From JAHRAW01 sp965226545 (GTDB lineage: Bacteria > Pseudomonadota > Gammaproteobacteria > Arenicellales > Poriferihabitantaceae): 64,000 nt of DNA. Both the position numbers and the translations under genes were made by a program. Position 1 is the stretch's first letter. Each line of letters begins with the position of its first letter. The stretch is from positions 2,170,001-2,234,000 of the forward strand of contig OZ245364.1 of the NCBI GenBank assembly GCA_965226545.1, read 5' to 3'. The notes under the pieces were generated by a model, which searched no databases, was not told where the DNA came from, and was given only the letters and a program-made list of their open reading frames with translations. Below are positions 17,283 to 26,194 of this stretch, piece after piece.

Positions 17283-18668
17283 TTACGACTCCGCCACCTC
17301 GACAAACAACCCCGCCGCCCGCGTACTCTCGACAAATTGCGGAAACGATGTCGCAATGTTGGCGCAATCGCGCACCTCGACCGCATCGACGGCGGCGACG
17401 CCGGCCATCGCAAACGCCATCGCCACGCGATGGTCGCCGTGCGAATCGACTGCGCCGCCGCGCAATTGTCCGCCGTGTATGGTCATGCCGTCCGGATGTT
17501 CATCGACCGCAATGCCGAGTGCGCGCAATGCATCGACGACACCGCGAATGCGGTCGCTTTCCTTAACGCGCAATTCACCCGCGCCGCGAATTTCGGTTGC
17601 ACCGCGCGCACACGCCGCGGCGACCGCCACCGCCGGGATTTCATCTATCGCCAATGCAACCGCATCGCCATCGATGCGACAGCCGCGCAATTCGGCCGCG
17701 CGCGCGCGAATGTCGGCGACCGGTTCACCGCCGATTTCGCGTTCATTAATCAATCGAATATCCGCGCCCATGCGCGTCAAGATGTCGAGTACGCCGTTGC
17801 GACTCGGGTTGACGCCAACGCCGCGCAAGGTAACATCGCCGTCGCGCGCAATCGATGCGCCCACCAAAAAAAACGCCGCAGCCGACAAATCCGCCGGCAC
17901 GGTTAACGCAAGCGGATTAAGTTGCGCCGCCGCGCGCACGCCGACAACGCCGTCGGCAACATTAATCTTTGCTCCGCATGCGCGCAACATTCGTTCGCTG
18001 TGGTCGCGCGTCGGCGCGGGTTCATGCACGCGGGTTTCACCGTCGGCGTATAAACCAGCCAGCAATAAACAGGATTTAACCTGCGCACTTGCAATCGGCA
18101 TCGCATACTCAATCGCGCGCAATCGCGCACAAGGCGAAATCCGCAACGGCGGTTTGTCATCCTCGCCTTCGCCGCTTGCTTTACCGCTTGCTTTACCGCT
18201 TGCTTTACCGCTTGCTTCGCCGCTTCCTTCGATGCGCGCGCCCATTTGCCGAAGCGGCGCAATGATTCGCGCCATCGGTCGCGCGCGCAATGACTCATCG
18301 CCGGTGACGACCGACGCCCACGGCTGCGCGCACAACACCCCAGCCAACAATCGCATCGCCGTGCCGGAGTTGCCAAGGTCGAGCGGTTGCATCGGCGCGC
18401 ACAATCCGCGCAAGCCAACGCCATGCACAATTAATTCATCGCCGTCACTGTTACTGTTACTGTCACCGTCGCCGCCGTCCTCCATCACCACGCCCATTTG
18501 CCGCAACGCGCGCATCAACGCCAACACATCCTCGCCGCGCAACACATTGCGCAATCGACTCGCGCCATCCGCCAACGCCGCCAACAACACGGCGCGATGC
18601 GATATGGATTTATCCGCGGCGATATCGACATCGCCGCGCACGCCGCCGCCGCGCACAATTAATTTCAT
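17283..18668 (-). CDS. aroA: 3-phosphoshikimate 1-carboxyvinyltransferase (EPSP synthase)
   Basis: AroA transfers the enolpyruvyl group of PEP to shikimate 3-phosphate in chorismate synthesis. The 461-residue protein has ADKSISHRAVLLAALADG (residues about 18-35, Lys and Ser-His binding S3P), the PEP-loop LDLGNSGTAMRLLAG, SLRARPM, SAQVKSCLLLAGLYADG, the RDHSERML block and the late KESDRI and HGDHRVAMAFA motifs. Two hydrophilic inserts interrupt it: DGGDGDSNSNSDGDE (nt about 18440-18485) and a Gly-Lys-Ala-Ser run (nt about 18172-18235) made of four TTACCGCTTGCT-like 12-mers. Catalytic residues are intact. It lies between tyrA and cmk. Confidence 0.97.
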   Translation of the reverse strand: MKLIVRGGGVRGDVDIAADKSISHRAVLLAALADGASRLRNVLRGEDVLALMRALRQMGVVMEDGGDGDSNSNSDGDELIVHGVGLRGLCAPMQPLDLGNSGTAMRLLAGVLCAQPWASVVTGDESLRARPMARIIAPLRQMGARIEGSGEASGKASGKASGKASGEGEDDKPPLRISPCARLRAIEYAMPIASAQVKSCLLLAGLYADGETRVHEPAPTRDHSERMLRACGAKINVADGVVGVRAAAQLNPLALTVPADLSAAAFFLVGASIARDGDVTLRGVGVNPSRNGVLDILTRMGADIRLINEREIGGEPVADIRARAAELRGCRIDGDAVALAIDEIPAVAVAAACARGATEIRGAGELRVKESDRIRGVVDALRALGIAVDEHPDGMTIHGGQLRGGAVDSHGDHRVAMAFAMAGVAAVDAVEVRDCANIATSFPQFVESTRAAGLFVEVAES

Positions 18669-18755
18669 TGTTTCATCTTTATCGTTATCGCTTCACTGCG
18701 CGCATTTAACTTAACGCGTCGGCATTATGCCAACCGCCAATTAAAACGACACGCA

Positions 18756-19643
18756 TCACGCCCCCTTCCGCCGCTCCGCAATCCGCCGCCGCGTCTGCTT
18801 GGCGGCGGTAAACACTCGGTCAAGCGCATCACCGTCGGCGTGGTCAATCATCCGCCGCAACCGCGCAAGCGTATCGGTAAATGAATCCAATCGCGCCAGC
18901 AGCGGCTCGCGATTCATTAAGCAAACATCGCGCCACAACGCCGCATCGCTCGACGCCGTGCGGGTGAAATCATAAAAGCCGCCGGCTGACATATCGCGCG
19001 CAAATTCCACCTCAGGGGCGGCGGCGAAAACATCGACCATCGCATACGCCAACACATGCGGCAGATGGCTGGTCAACGCCAACACATGGTCGTGCAACCC
19101 GGCGTCCATTACATGCACGCTTGCGCCAACGGCGCGCCACATCTTCGACACCAACGCCACCGCATCGATGTCTGTGTGCGCGGTTGGCGTTAGCGCGACG
19201 CTGTGATTAACAAACAACTCGGGTGCGGCAAAACGCACGCCGCTTTTCTCCTTGCCGGCGACCGGATGCCCGGGCACAAACCGCGAATGCCGCGCGCCGA
19301 GCCGAGACGCTTGCGCGCAAATCGGCGCCTTGACGCTGCCGACATCGGTAATCACCGCGCGCGCATCGACATGCGATTTAATTTCATCGAACAATTCGCC
19401 GGTGACGCCGACCGGGGCGGCCAACACCACGACATCGGCGCGCGCAACCGCATCCGCGGCGGTGTCGGCGATTTCATCAATCGCGCCGAGTTGTTGCGCC
19501 AATTGCAGATTATCGCGCGCGCGCCCGGCGCCGATGATGACATCGACCGCATTGCGCGATTTGAGCGCAAGCGCCAGCGAGCCGCCAATCATGCCGACGC
19601 CGATAATCGCCAAACGCGCGCAAAGTTTATCGGGCGCGTTCAA
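18756..19643 (-). CDS. tyrA: Prephenate dehydrogenase
   Basis: Oxidatively decarboxylates prephenate to 4-hydroxyphenylpyruvate in tyrosine synthesis. The 295 residues open with a Rossmann motif LAIIGVGMIGGSLALALK (about 11-28) and contain ITDVGSVKAPI, the catalytic-region RFVPGHPVAGKEKSG and LTSHLPHVLAYAMV. The start codon appears to be TTG at 19643, overlapping the pheA stop (TTGA); no ATG lies close upstream of the Rossmann fold. The use of TTG with an overlap suggests low, coupled expression. It is the single-domain form without chorismate mutase. Confidence 0.94.
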   Translation of the reverse strand: MNAPDKLCARLAIIGVGMIGGSLALALKSRNAVDVIIGAGRARDNLQLAQQLGAIDEIADTAADAVARADVVVLAAPVGVTGELFDEIKSHVDARAVITDVGSVKAPICAQASRLGARHSRFVPGHPVAGKEKSGVRFAAPELFVNHSVALTPTAHTDIDAVALVSKMWRAVGASVHVMDAGLHDHVLALTSHLPHVLAYAMVDVFAAAPEVEFARDMSAGGFYDFTRTASSDAALWRDVCLMNREPLLARLDSFTDTLARLRRMIDHADGDALDRVFTAAKQTRRRIAERRKGA

Positions 19644-20725
19644 CTCGACACCGGATACGAGCCGAGATTTTTATACAAGCCGGCTTCGCTTTTGAGTTCG
19701 GTCAACGCCGCGCCTATCGATGCGTCATCCTGATGCCCGGCGATATCGACAAAGAAAATGTAATCCCACAAGCCAACGCGCGACGGACGCGATTCGATGC
19801 GCGTCATATCGACATCGTGTTCGAGCAGCGGCTTTAATAAATGAAACAACGCGCCCGGACGATTGCGGCACGACAACAACAAACTGGTTTTATCCGCGCC
19901 GCTCGGCGGGGTTGGGCGATTCGAAAAAACCAAAAACCGCGTGGTGTTGCCGGGCTGGTCTTCTATGCCTTGTGCAAGCCGCGTCAATTCATAACGCGCG
20001 GCCGCGCGGTCGCCGGCAATCGCGGCAATCGCGGAATCATCGCGCGCCAATTGCGCCGCATTGGCGTTGCTGCCGACCGCGCGCAATTCGACGCCGGGCA
20101 AATTGCGCTCGAGCCAACGTTTGCATTGCGCCAACGCCTGCGCATGCGCGGCAACGCAACGCACCGCCGCCAAATCCGCGCCGCGCCCAAGCAGATGATG
20201 ATGAATGCGCAAATTAATCTCGCCGCAAGCGGTCAATGATGTCGTCACCAACCGTTCCAACGTGTCGCTGACGCCGCCTTCGGTCGAGTTCTCGACCGGC
20301 GCCACCGCAAAATCAGTGCGCCCGCTTTCGGCCGCGGCAAACACTTCGTCGATGCTCGCAAACGGCGCAATCTCAATCGCCGCGCCAAAATGCCGCCGCG
20401 CCGCAACTTCGCTGTAGGTCCCCAACGGCCCCAAAATCGCCGTAGACAACGCGCCCTCGGCATCGCGCGTTATCGACATAATCTCACGAAACAAAATCTC
20501 CAACGCCGCATCATCCAACGGCCCCTGATTCATCTCACGCAACCGCCGCAACACCCGCGCCTCCCGCTCCGGCCGATACACCGCCGCCGCATCCAACGCC
20601 AACTTAATCGCCCCAATCTTGCGCGCCTCGCCAACCCGCCGATTCATCAACGCCAATATCTCAGCGTCAATCGCATCGATGCGCTCACGATGCACAGCCA
20701 ACTTGGATTCGTGGTTGTCGGTCAT
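19640..20725 (-). CDS. pheA: Bifunctional chorismate mutase / prephenate dehydratase
   Basis: Converts chorismate to prephenate and then to phenylpyruvate. Residues 1-90 form an AroQ chorismate mutase (RERIDAIDAEILALMNRRVGEA...), followed by the dehydratase (AILGPLGTYSEVAARRHFG, PVENSTEGGVSDTLERL, the TRFLVF motif) and a C-terminal ACT domain with the ESRPSR feedback-binding motif for Phe. The 361 length is normal. Its ATG at 20725 shares bases with the stop of the MjaI-like endonuclease gene (ATGA). serC, usually between gyrA and pheA, is absent here. Confidence 0.97.
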   Translation of the reverse strand: MTDNHESKLAVHRERIDAIDAEILALMNRRVGEARKIGAIKLALDAAAVYRPEREARVLRRLREMNQGPLDDAALEILFREIMSITRDAEGALSTAILGPLGTYSEVAARRHFGAAIEIAPFASIDEVFAAAESGRTDFAVAPVENSTEGGVSDTLERLVTTSLTACGEINLRIHHHLLGRGADLAAVRCVAAHAQALAQCKRWLERNLPGVELRAVGSNANAAQLARDDSAIAAIAGDRAAARYELTRLAQGIEDQPGNTTRFLVFSNRPTPPSGADKTSLLLSCRNRPGALFHLLKPLLEHDVDMTRIESRPSRVGLWDYIFFVDIAGHQDDASIGAALTELKSEAGLYKNLGSYPVSS

Positions 20726-21363
20726 TTCGCCGGGCTCGGTTGTAACCGGGCGATTTCATCCCGGATTTCATCGACGACTTGCGGATTGCAAATTTCTTTC
20801 CGCCCGTCTCGTTTAGTTGAGTATACGTAAAACACTTGTCCGCCAAAATCGTTTGTGAATCGTTGGATGGACTCTTGCTGCTGTTCGCGCACTTCGGGGT
20901 TATGGTCAAGATACGCTGCGTAACTTTCCGGCTTGATTTGAAGCCCGATAAATTTATCGCCAACCGCGATGAAGAAGTCGACATTGTAACTCCGGTCCCA
21001 TTCATCGGATGCGGCGGTTATTTCACAATCAAGTTGTCCGGCAAGTTCGTGTACGAGTTGAATTTCGGTTTGATAACCGTCAAACGTTTTGCTAATCACC
21101 AAATTAACAATGTAGTCGATGCAATCTTGCTCGGTGATTTCGCCAATTTCCGACATAACCACTTCGGTGATTTTTTCGTAAAGTGTCCGCCCCAACGCCT
21201 CGAGGTGTGCGCGGCTTTTTACCTCACTAAAATAATACTGTTGCCATTCCTGTTCGGTTTGGGGGACGCAGTTCCTAATCGCTTTGGACACTGCACCGAC
21301 GCTACGCGCACTGTTCAACCTAAACCGATTGGTGGCTTTATTCAAAACCCATTCCTTAGGCAT
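20722..21363 (-). CDS. MjaI-like type II restriction endonuclease
   Basis: The start MPKEWVLNKATNRFRLNSAR, the SVGAVSKAIR segment and the block EWQQYYFSEV...LGRTLYEKI resemble the MjaI family of type II endonucleases (CTAG specificity in the founding enzyme). The ATG at 21363 gives 213 residues and overlaps the methyltransferase stop by 8 bp; an ATG at 21399 is possible. Candidate PD-(D/E)xK residues are in NVDFFIAVGDKFIGLQIKPES (Asp at about residue 144, then a hydrophobic strand with Q-x-K). It is coupled to pheA downstream through an ATGA overlap. Family assignment is by eye and site specificity is inferred. Confidence 0.75.
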   Translation of the reverse strand: MPKEWVLNKATNRFRLNSARSVGAVSKAIRNCVPQTEQEWQQYYFSEVKSRAHLEALGRTLYEKITEVVMSEIGEITEQDCIDYIVNLVISKTFDGYQTEIQLVHELAGQLDCEITAASDEWDRSYNVDFFIAVGDKFIGLQIKPESYAAYLDHNPEVREQQQESIQRFTNDFGGQVFYVYSTKRDGRKEICNPQVVDEIRDEIARLQPSPAK

Positions 21364-22726
21364 CTTGACAACCCCGCTGATAATTAACAAACCGTTCAAG
21401 GTGACGATGCTCGGCGGTTTGGTCGGCGATGGCTAAGCCGGATTTAATCAGGTGCGCGTTGAGAAACGTTTTGTTGGCGAGATACACATAACAAAGCGGA
21501 TTGCCGTCTTCGTCGTAGCGTTCACGGTCGCGTTTAATGAACACCTTGCCGCCGGCGGTTTTTGCGCGCACAAATGCAATTGCATCGGCGGCGCGCGCCG
21601 ACACCGGCTTGACGCCCAACAAGCGCACGGTCACACCGTTGCTCAACTGCAGTTTGTCGGCGGCGACAATCGTGCGCACCGCATACAATTGGTCGTCGCG
21701 CCGCCCGCCGCCCTTGGCGTCAATCTTCGAACCAAACGCGAATTTTTTCGGGTCGACTTTGCGTTCGAGTTTAACCGGGTCTTTAAACATAAACGGCAAT
21801 TTTTTCATCAAGCGCAAACATTGCTCCGCCGTCAGCGGTGCATTGGCGTCGGCCTGGAATTCGATTTTGGCGGGGTGCAGCAGGCTTTCATTTGCGCCCA
21901 ATTTTTGTTCAATCACCGCGCGAAAATCCGGGTTGATTTCATAGCCGATGGAATTGCGCTGCAGATTCATTGCGCTTAATGAAGTGGTGCCGCTGCCGAC
22001 AAACGGGTCGAGCACCGTCTCGCCGACAAACGAGAACATTTTAATCAGGCGGTTGGGCAACTCCGGCGGAAACACCGCGATGTGTTTATCCTGTTTTGCG
22101 CCGGCAAAATTCCAATGTCCGGAAAAAAACGTGTTCCATTCGCGCGCGGTTAATTTGGAGCGGGCTTTTGATTCGGCGCCGATGCGTTTGCCGGACGGCG
22201 CGCCGATTTTTTTAAACAACAAAATCGATTCATAATCAATCTTGACGATACCGTTGCGCGGATACGGAAACGAACCCATGACCGCGCCGCCGCCGCTGGC
22301 GTTGGCGGTGGTTTTTTTTTGCCAAATGATTGCGCCCATGTAATCGAAACCGATGGTTTCACAAAAGCGGATGATTTCGGTTTTAATCGGCACGACTTTA
22401 TATCGCCCATAATACGCCGCGCGCGCAAATTGGTCGCCGATATTGATGCATAAACGACAACCGCTTTCGAGCGCGCGATGGCATTCCGCCCAAACCAGAT
22501 TAAGATTGTTGATGTAGACCTCGTAGGAATCGTCATAGCCGATTTGATTCGCCGCGCCGTAATCTTTCAGTTGCCAATACGGCGGCGAAGTAACCGCCAA
22601 CTGCACCGAGTTGTCCGCCACCGAATCCATTCGCCGCGCATCGCCGATGATGATTTGATGCGCGCTGCCCGGCAATGCGCGCGCCGCGCATTCGAAATGT
22701 GATTCGCCGACTTGCCCGCCCATCAT
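21356..22726 (-). CDS. Beta-class DNA methyltransferase (N4-cytosine type) with SNase-like C-terminal domain
   Basis: Methylates host DNA against the adjacent endonuclease. Motif IV TSPPYW, typical of N4-cytosine or some N6-adenine enzymes, precedes motif I DPFVGSGTTSLSA, the beta order. I start at the ATG just past the gyrA stop (22726, 456 residues); ATGs at 22753 and 22795 are alternatives, the last with an AAGG upstream but overlapping gyrA by 68 bp. The last ~95 residues (ADKLQLSNGVTVRLLGVKP ... ERYDEDGNPLCYVYL ... TFLNAHLIKSGLAIAD) look like a staphylococcal-nuclease fold, but the catalytic Arg/Glu/Arg set is not evident, so it may bind DNA without cutting. MjaI-type pairing implies CTAG; unproven. 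Confidence 0.85.
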   Translation of the reverse strand: MMGGQVGESHFECAARALPGSAHQIIIGDARRMDSVADNSVQLAVTSPPYWQLKDYGAANQIGYDDSYEVYINNLNLVWAECHRALESGCRLCINIGDQFARAAYYGRYKVVPIKTEIIRFCETIGFDYMGAIIWQKKTTANASGGGAVMGSFPYPRNGIVKIDYESILLFKKIGAPSGKRIGAESKARSKLTAREWNTFFSGHWNFAGAKQDKHIAVFPPELPNRLIKMFSFVGETVLDPFVGSGTTSLSAMNLQRNSIGYEINPDFRAVIEQKLGANESLLHPAKIEFQADANAPLTAEQCLRLMKKLPFMFKDPVKLERKVDPKKFAFGSKIDAKGGGRRDDQLYAVRTIVAADKLQLSNGVTVRLLGVKPVSARAADAIAFVRAKTAGGKVFIKRDRERYDEDGNPLCYVYLANKTFLNAHLIKSGLAIADQTAEHRHLERFVNYQRGCQDA

Positions 22727-22727
22727 A

Positions 22728-25343
22728 TTAATGAATCGCTTCGCTCGGCGCATCAGTGGCGGCGTCACCGTCGCCGTTGTCGTCGCCCGGGTCATCGACC
22801 TTGCCGACGCTGACCAGCCGTTCGTCTTCCTTTAAGCGAATCAACCGCACGCCTTGCGTGTTGCGGCTGACGGTGGACACTTCATGCAAGCCGGTGCGCA
22901 CCAACATTCCGCCGTCGGTAACCAACATCACTTCATCGCCGTCGCCGACCAGCAATGCGCTGACCACTTTGCCGTTGCGCTCGGAGGTTTTGATTGCAAT
23001 CACGCCTTTGCCGGCGCGTCCTTTGCGCGGGAATTCGCTTGTGGCGGTGCGCTTGCCGTAGCCGTTTTCGGTGCTGACCAATATTTCGTCTTCGCCGGCG
23101 GCTGCGCCCGCGGCGGTTGGCGCGGGCACGATGATTAACGCAATCACGGCATCGTCTTTGTCCAAGTTGATGCCGCGCACGCCGATGGAACCGCGTCCGG
23201 CCACGCGCACTTTTTGTTCGTTGAAACGCACCGCCTTGCCGTTTTTGCTGAACAGCATAATGTCGTCTTCGCCGTCGGTCAGCGCAACATCCACCAAATA
23301 ATCGTCCGCGCGGAATTTAATCGCCTTTAACCCCGACGGACGCGGGCGCGAAAATTTCTCCAAACCGCATTTGTTAATGGTGCCGCAAGCGGTCGCCATG
23401 ACGATGGATTTGGCGGCGTCAAAATCCTTTATCGGCAAAATCGCGGTCACTTGTTCGCCCTCATCAAGCGACAACAAATTCACCAGCGGTTTGCCGCGCG
23501 CTTGGCGGCCGGCTTGCGGCAGTTGAAATGCGCGCAACCAATACACTTTGCCGCGATTGGAAAAACATAAAATCGTGTCATGCGAATTGGCGATGAACAT
23601 CCGCCCGACAAAATCGGCTTGTTTGGTGCGCGTGGCGATGCGTCCCTTGCCGCCGCGGCGTTGCGCGCGATAATCGTCGACCGGCTGCGATTTGGCGTAG
23701 CCGGCATGCGACAAGGTGACCACCAATTCGGCTTCGGGGATTAAATCTTCGGCTGACATATCGACTTCGCCTTCGATGATTTCGGTGCGGCGCGGGTCGG
23801 CGTATTGACGGCGCAATTCGCGCAACTCGTCGGCGATGACTTGCATCAGGCGTTTGGGGTTTTGCAAAATTTCGCCGAGCGCAATGATTTGTTCAATCAA
23901 TGCAGCGTATTCATCGTGAATTTTTTTCTGCTCGAGCCCGGTCAAGCGATGCAGCCGCAAATCCAAAATCGCCTGCGCCTGCGCCGGCGACAATCGATAG
24001 CCGTCTTTGACCGCGCCGTATTTTTCATCCAAGTTGCGCGGACGCGACAAGTTGGCGTCGGCGCGGGTTAACATTTTTTCCGCGGCGCCGGCGCGCCAAG
24101 TGGCGCTCAGCAATCGTTCTTTTGCCTCGGCCGGGGTGCGCGCTTTTTTAATCAGCGCGATAATTTCATCGATGTTGGCGAGCGCCACCGCCAAGCCTTC
24201 CAACAGATGCGCACGGTCGCGCGCCTTGTGCAAATCGAACAACGTGCGCCGCGTCACCACTTCGCGGCGATGATTGATGAATTCTTCGAGAGTCTCCTTT
24301 AAGTTAAACAATCGCGGCTGGTTTTTGCCGAGCGCGACCATGTTGATGCCAAACACGTTTTGCAACTTGGTGTGTTGATACAAATTGTTTAACACCACTT
24401 CGCTTTGTTCGCCGCGCTTGATTTCAATCACCATGCGCATGCCGGATTTGTCGGATTCATCGCGCAAGGCGGCCACGCCGTCCAACTTTTTGGCTTTAAC
24501 CAACTCGGCGATTTTTTCCAGCAACTTGGCTTTGTTGACTTGATACGGCAGTTCATGCACGGCGATTAATTCGCGTCCCGAGGGCGCGGTTTCAATCGCG
24601 CAACGCGCGCGCACCACCACCCGCCCGCGCCCGCTGTGATAGGCGTTGCGAATGCCGTCGCGCCCGACAATCACCCCGGCGGTGGGGAAATCCGGGCCGG
24701 GAATATGCGTCATTAATTCATCGATGCTGCAGTCGGGGTTTTTAATTAACGCCAAGGTCGCATCCACAGTCTCGCCGAGATTATGCGGCGGCACATTGGT
24801 GGCCATGCCAACCGCAATGCCGGAGGAGCCGTTGACCAATAAATTCGGCGCGCGCGTCGGCAGCACCAGCGGTTGGGTTTCGGTTTCGTCATAATTGGGG
24901 CCGAAGTCGACCGTATCCTTTTCCAAATCGGCGAGCAGTTCATGCGCGATGCGCGCCAAACGGATTTCGGTATACCGCATCGCTGCCGGCGCATCGCCAT
25001 CGACCGAGCCGAAGTTGCCTTGCCCATCGACCAACGGTTGGCGCATCGAAAAATCCTGCGCCATGCGCACAATCGCGTCGTATACGGCGGTGTCGCCGTG
25101 CGGATGATATTTGCCGATGACATCGCCAACCACGCGCGCCGATTTTTTATACGGCTTGTTGTAATCATTATTCAACACGCTCATCGCATACAACACGCGT
25201 CGATGCACCGGCTTCAATCCGTCGCGCACATCCGGCAAGGCGCGCCCGACAATCACGCTCATCGCATAATCCAAATACGAACTGCGCATCTCGTGCTCGA
25301 GATTGGCGGGCACGGTCTCCTTGGCAAAACTGGTTTCGTTCAT
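22728..25343 (-). CDS. gyrA: DNA gyrase subunit A
   Basis: Catalytic breakage-reunion subunit of gyrase. The 871 residues include the quinolone-resistance region KSARVVGDVIGKYHPHGDTAVYDAIVRMAQDFSMR (positions with Asp at the usual 87 site and a Gly-Asp-Thr instead of Gly-Asp-Ser at 83), the active-site tyrosine in MRYTEIRLARIA near 122, the GyrA box RAQRRGGKG and the C-terminal beta-pinwheel. A short acidic tail ends the protein. It is followed by the methyltransferase, whose start lies at the gyrA stop. Thr in the serine-83 position is a natural variant in several lineages and is noted only as a feature. Confidence 0.98.
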   Translation of the reverse strand: MNETSFAKETVPANLEHEMRSSYLDYAMSVIVGRALPDVRDGLKPVHRRVLYAMSVLNNDYNKPYKKSARVVGDVIGKYHPHGDTAVYDAIVRMAQDFSMRQPLVDGQGNFGSVDGDAPAAMRYTEIRLARIAHELLADLEKDTVDFGPNYDETETQPLVLPTRAPNLLVNGSSGIAVGMATNVPPHNLGETVDATLALIKNPDCSIDELMTHIPGPDFPTAGVIVGRDGIRNAYHSGRGRVVVRARCAIETAPSGRELIAVHELPYQVNKAKLLEKIAELVKAKKLDGVAALRDESDKSGMRMVIEIKRGEQSEVVLNNLYQHTKLQNVFGINMVALGKNQPRLFNLKETLEEFINHRREVVTRRTLFDLHKARDRAHLLEGLAVALANIDEIIALIKKARTPAEAKERLLSATWRAGAAEKMLTRADANLSRPRNLDEKYGAVKDGYRLSPAQAQAILDLRLHRLTGLEQKKIHDEYAALIEQIIALGEILQNPKRLMQVIADELRELRRQYADPRRTEIIEGEVDMSAEDLIPEAELVVTLSHAGYAKSQPVDDYRAQRRGGKGRIATRTKQADFVGRMFIANSHDTILCFSNRGKVYWLRAFQLPQAGRQARGKPLVNLLSLDEGEQVTAILPIKDFDAAKSIVMATACGTINKCGLEKFSRPRPSGLKAIKFRADDYLVDVALTDGEDDIMLFSKNGKAVRFNEQKVRVAGRGSIGVRGINLDKDDAVIALIIVPAPTAAGAAAGEDEILVSTENGYGKRTATSEFPRKGRAGKGVIAIKTSERNGKVVSALLVGDGDEVMLVTDGGMLVRTGLHEVSTVSRNTQGVRLIRLKEDERLVSVGKVDDPGDDNGDGDAATDAPSEAIH

Positions 25344-25828
25344 CGGTGCACGGGGGCGGAATGATTGGCGGTGCAGCGGCGGGGTTAATCAGGCGTGGGT
25401 TAAGGCGACGGTGACAATGTCGTACATCGGATGCCGTACATCGAATCGCGTTGCATCGATGCGGCATCGACATACTCGATATGCCATCGATACGCCATCG
25501 ACATCATCGACATGCCGATGCCAAGTATAGCACAACCCGCGCCTTGCCCGGCGACGGTTGCCTTGTGCGCGGGCTTGTGCTATGGTTTGCGCATCGGTGT
25601 CGGCATGCCGAATGCCAAAGAAGTTTGCCAAGTGCATCGCCGCACTCCGCGCTTTTGTATGCGCACTTTTAACGACACATTGTTGCGCGGTTTTTGTTAA
25701 AGTATTGTTGTGAGTGTTGTCAATGTTGGGCTGTTGAGAATGTTGTGACGATTGTTGTACGTTTTGGGGTAGTGCATGGCGGTTAATGTGCATTTTTGTT
25801 AAAACATTTCCATAATCAGGTGAACACA
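25344..25828. other. Intergenic region between divergent gyrA and hfq
   Basis: Left half (about 25420-25520) is built of degenerate ATCGATG/CATCGACAT units with many small inverted pairs. The right half is T/G-rich (TTGTTGTGAGTGTTGTCAATGTTG). No gene is supported. Promoters for both flanking genes should be here; one candidate is listed separately. Confidence 0.55.
25558..25586 (+). promoter_or_regulatory. Candidate sigma70 promoter upstream of hfq
   Basis: TTGCCT (25558-25563), 17 bases, then TATGGT (25581-25586) preceded by TGC, an extended -10. It lies about 240 bp before the hfq start, so the leader would be long. Found by eye only. Confidence 0.35.
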
Positions 25829-26146
25829 ATGAATCAGCAAAAAGGAATGGCGCTGCAGGATCCTTTCTTGAATGTCTTGCGCAAAGAAAGAATCCCGGTG
25901 TCCATTTTTCTGGTCAACGGCATCAAACTGCAAGGGCAGATTGAATCGTTCGACCAATTCGTCGTGCTGTTGCGCAACAGCGTCAACCAAATGATTTACA
26001 AACACGCGATTTCCACCGTGGTGCCGGCGCGTCCGGTGCGCATCCCGTATGAAGATCGCGTCGAAGATCGCATCGAAGACCGCGCCGAAGAAAGCGTCGA
26101 AGATTTCGCCCAAGAATCGCGCGGCGAACAGCGGCCGTCGTATTAA
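25829..26146 (+). CDS. hfq: RNA chaperone Hfq
   Basis: Hexameric Sm-like protein that pairs small RNAs with mRNAs. The ATG at 25829 follows AGGTGA at a good distance and gives 105 residues (MNQQKGMALQDPFLNVLRKE). Sm1 is VSIFLVNGIKLQGQIESFDQFVVLL and Sm2 is NSVNQMIYKHAISTVVPARPV. The C-terminal tail after the Sm core is a run of acidic pairs (EDRVEDRIEDRAEESVEDF), coded by a 12-15-mer-like repeat GAAGATCGCGTC, instead of the His/Gly-rich tail of E. coli. hflX follows 48 bp downstream, the usual order. Confidence 0.97.
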   Translation: MNQQKGMALQDPFLNVLRKERIPVSIFLVNGIKLQGQIESFDQFVVLLRNSVNQMIYKHAISTVVPARPVRIPYEDRVEDRIEDRAEESVEDFAQESRGEQRPSY

Positions 26147-26194
26147 GCGCCGCCCGCTTTTGCGCTTGGTCTGCGCGCTGCGCGCGGCGAATGC

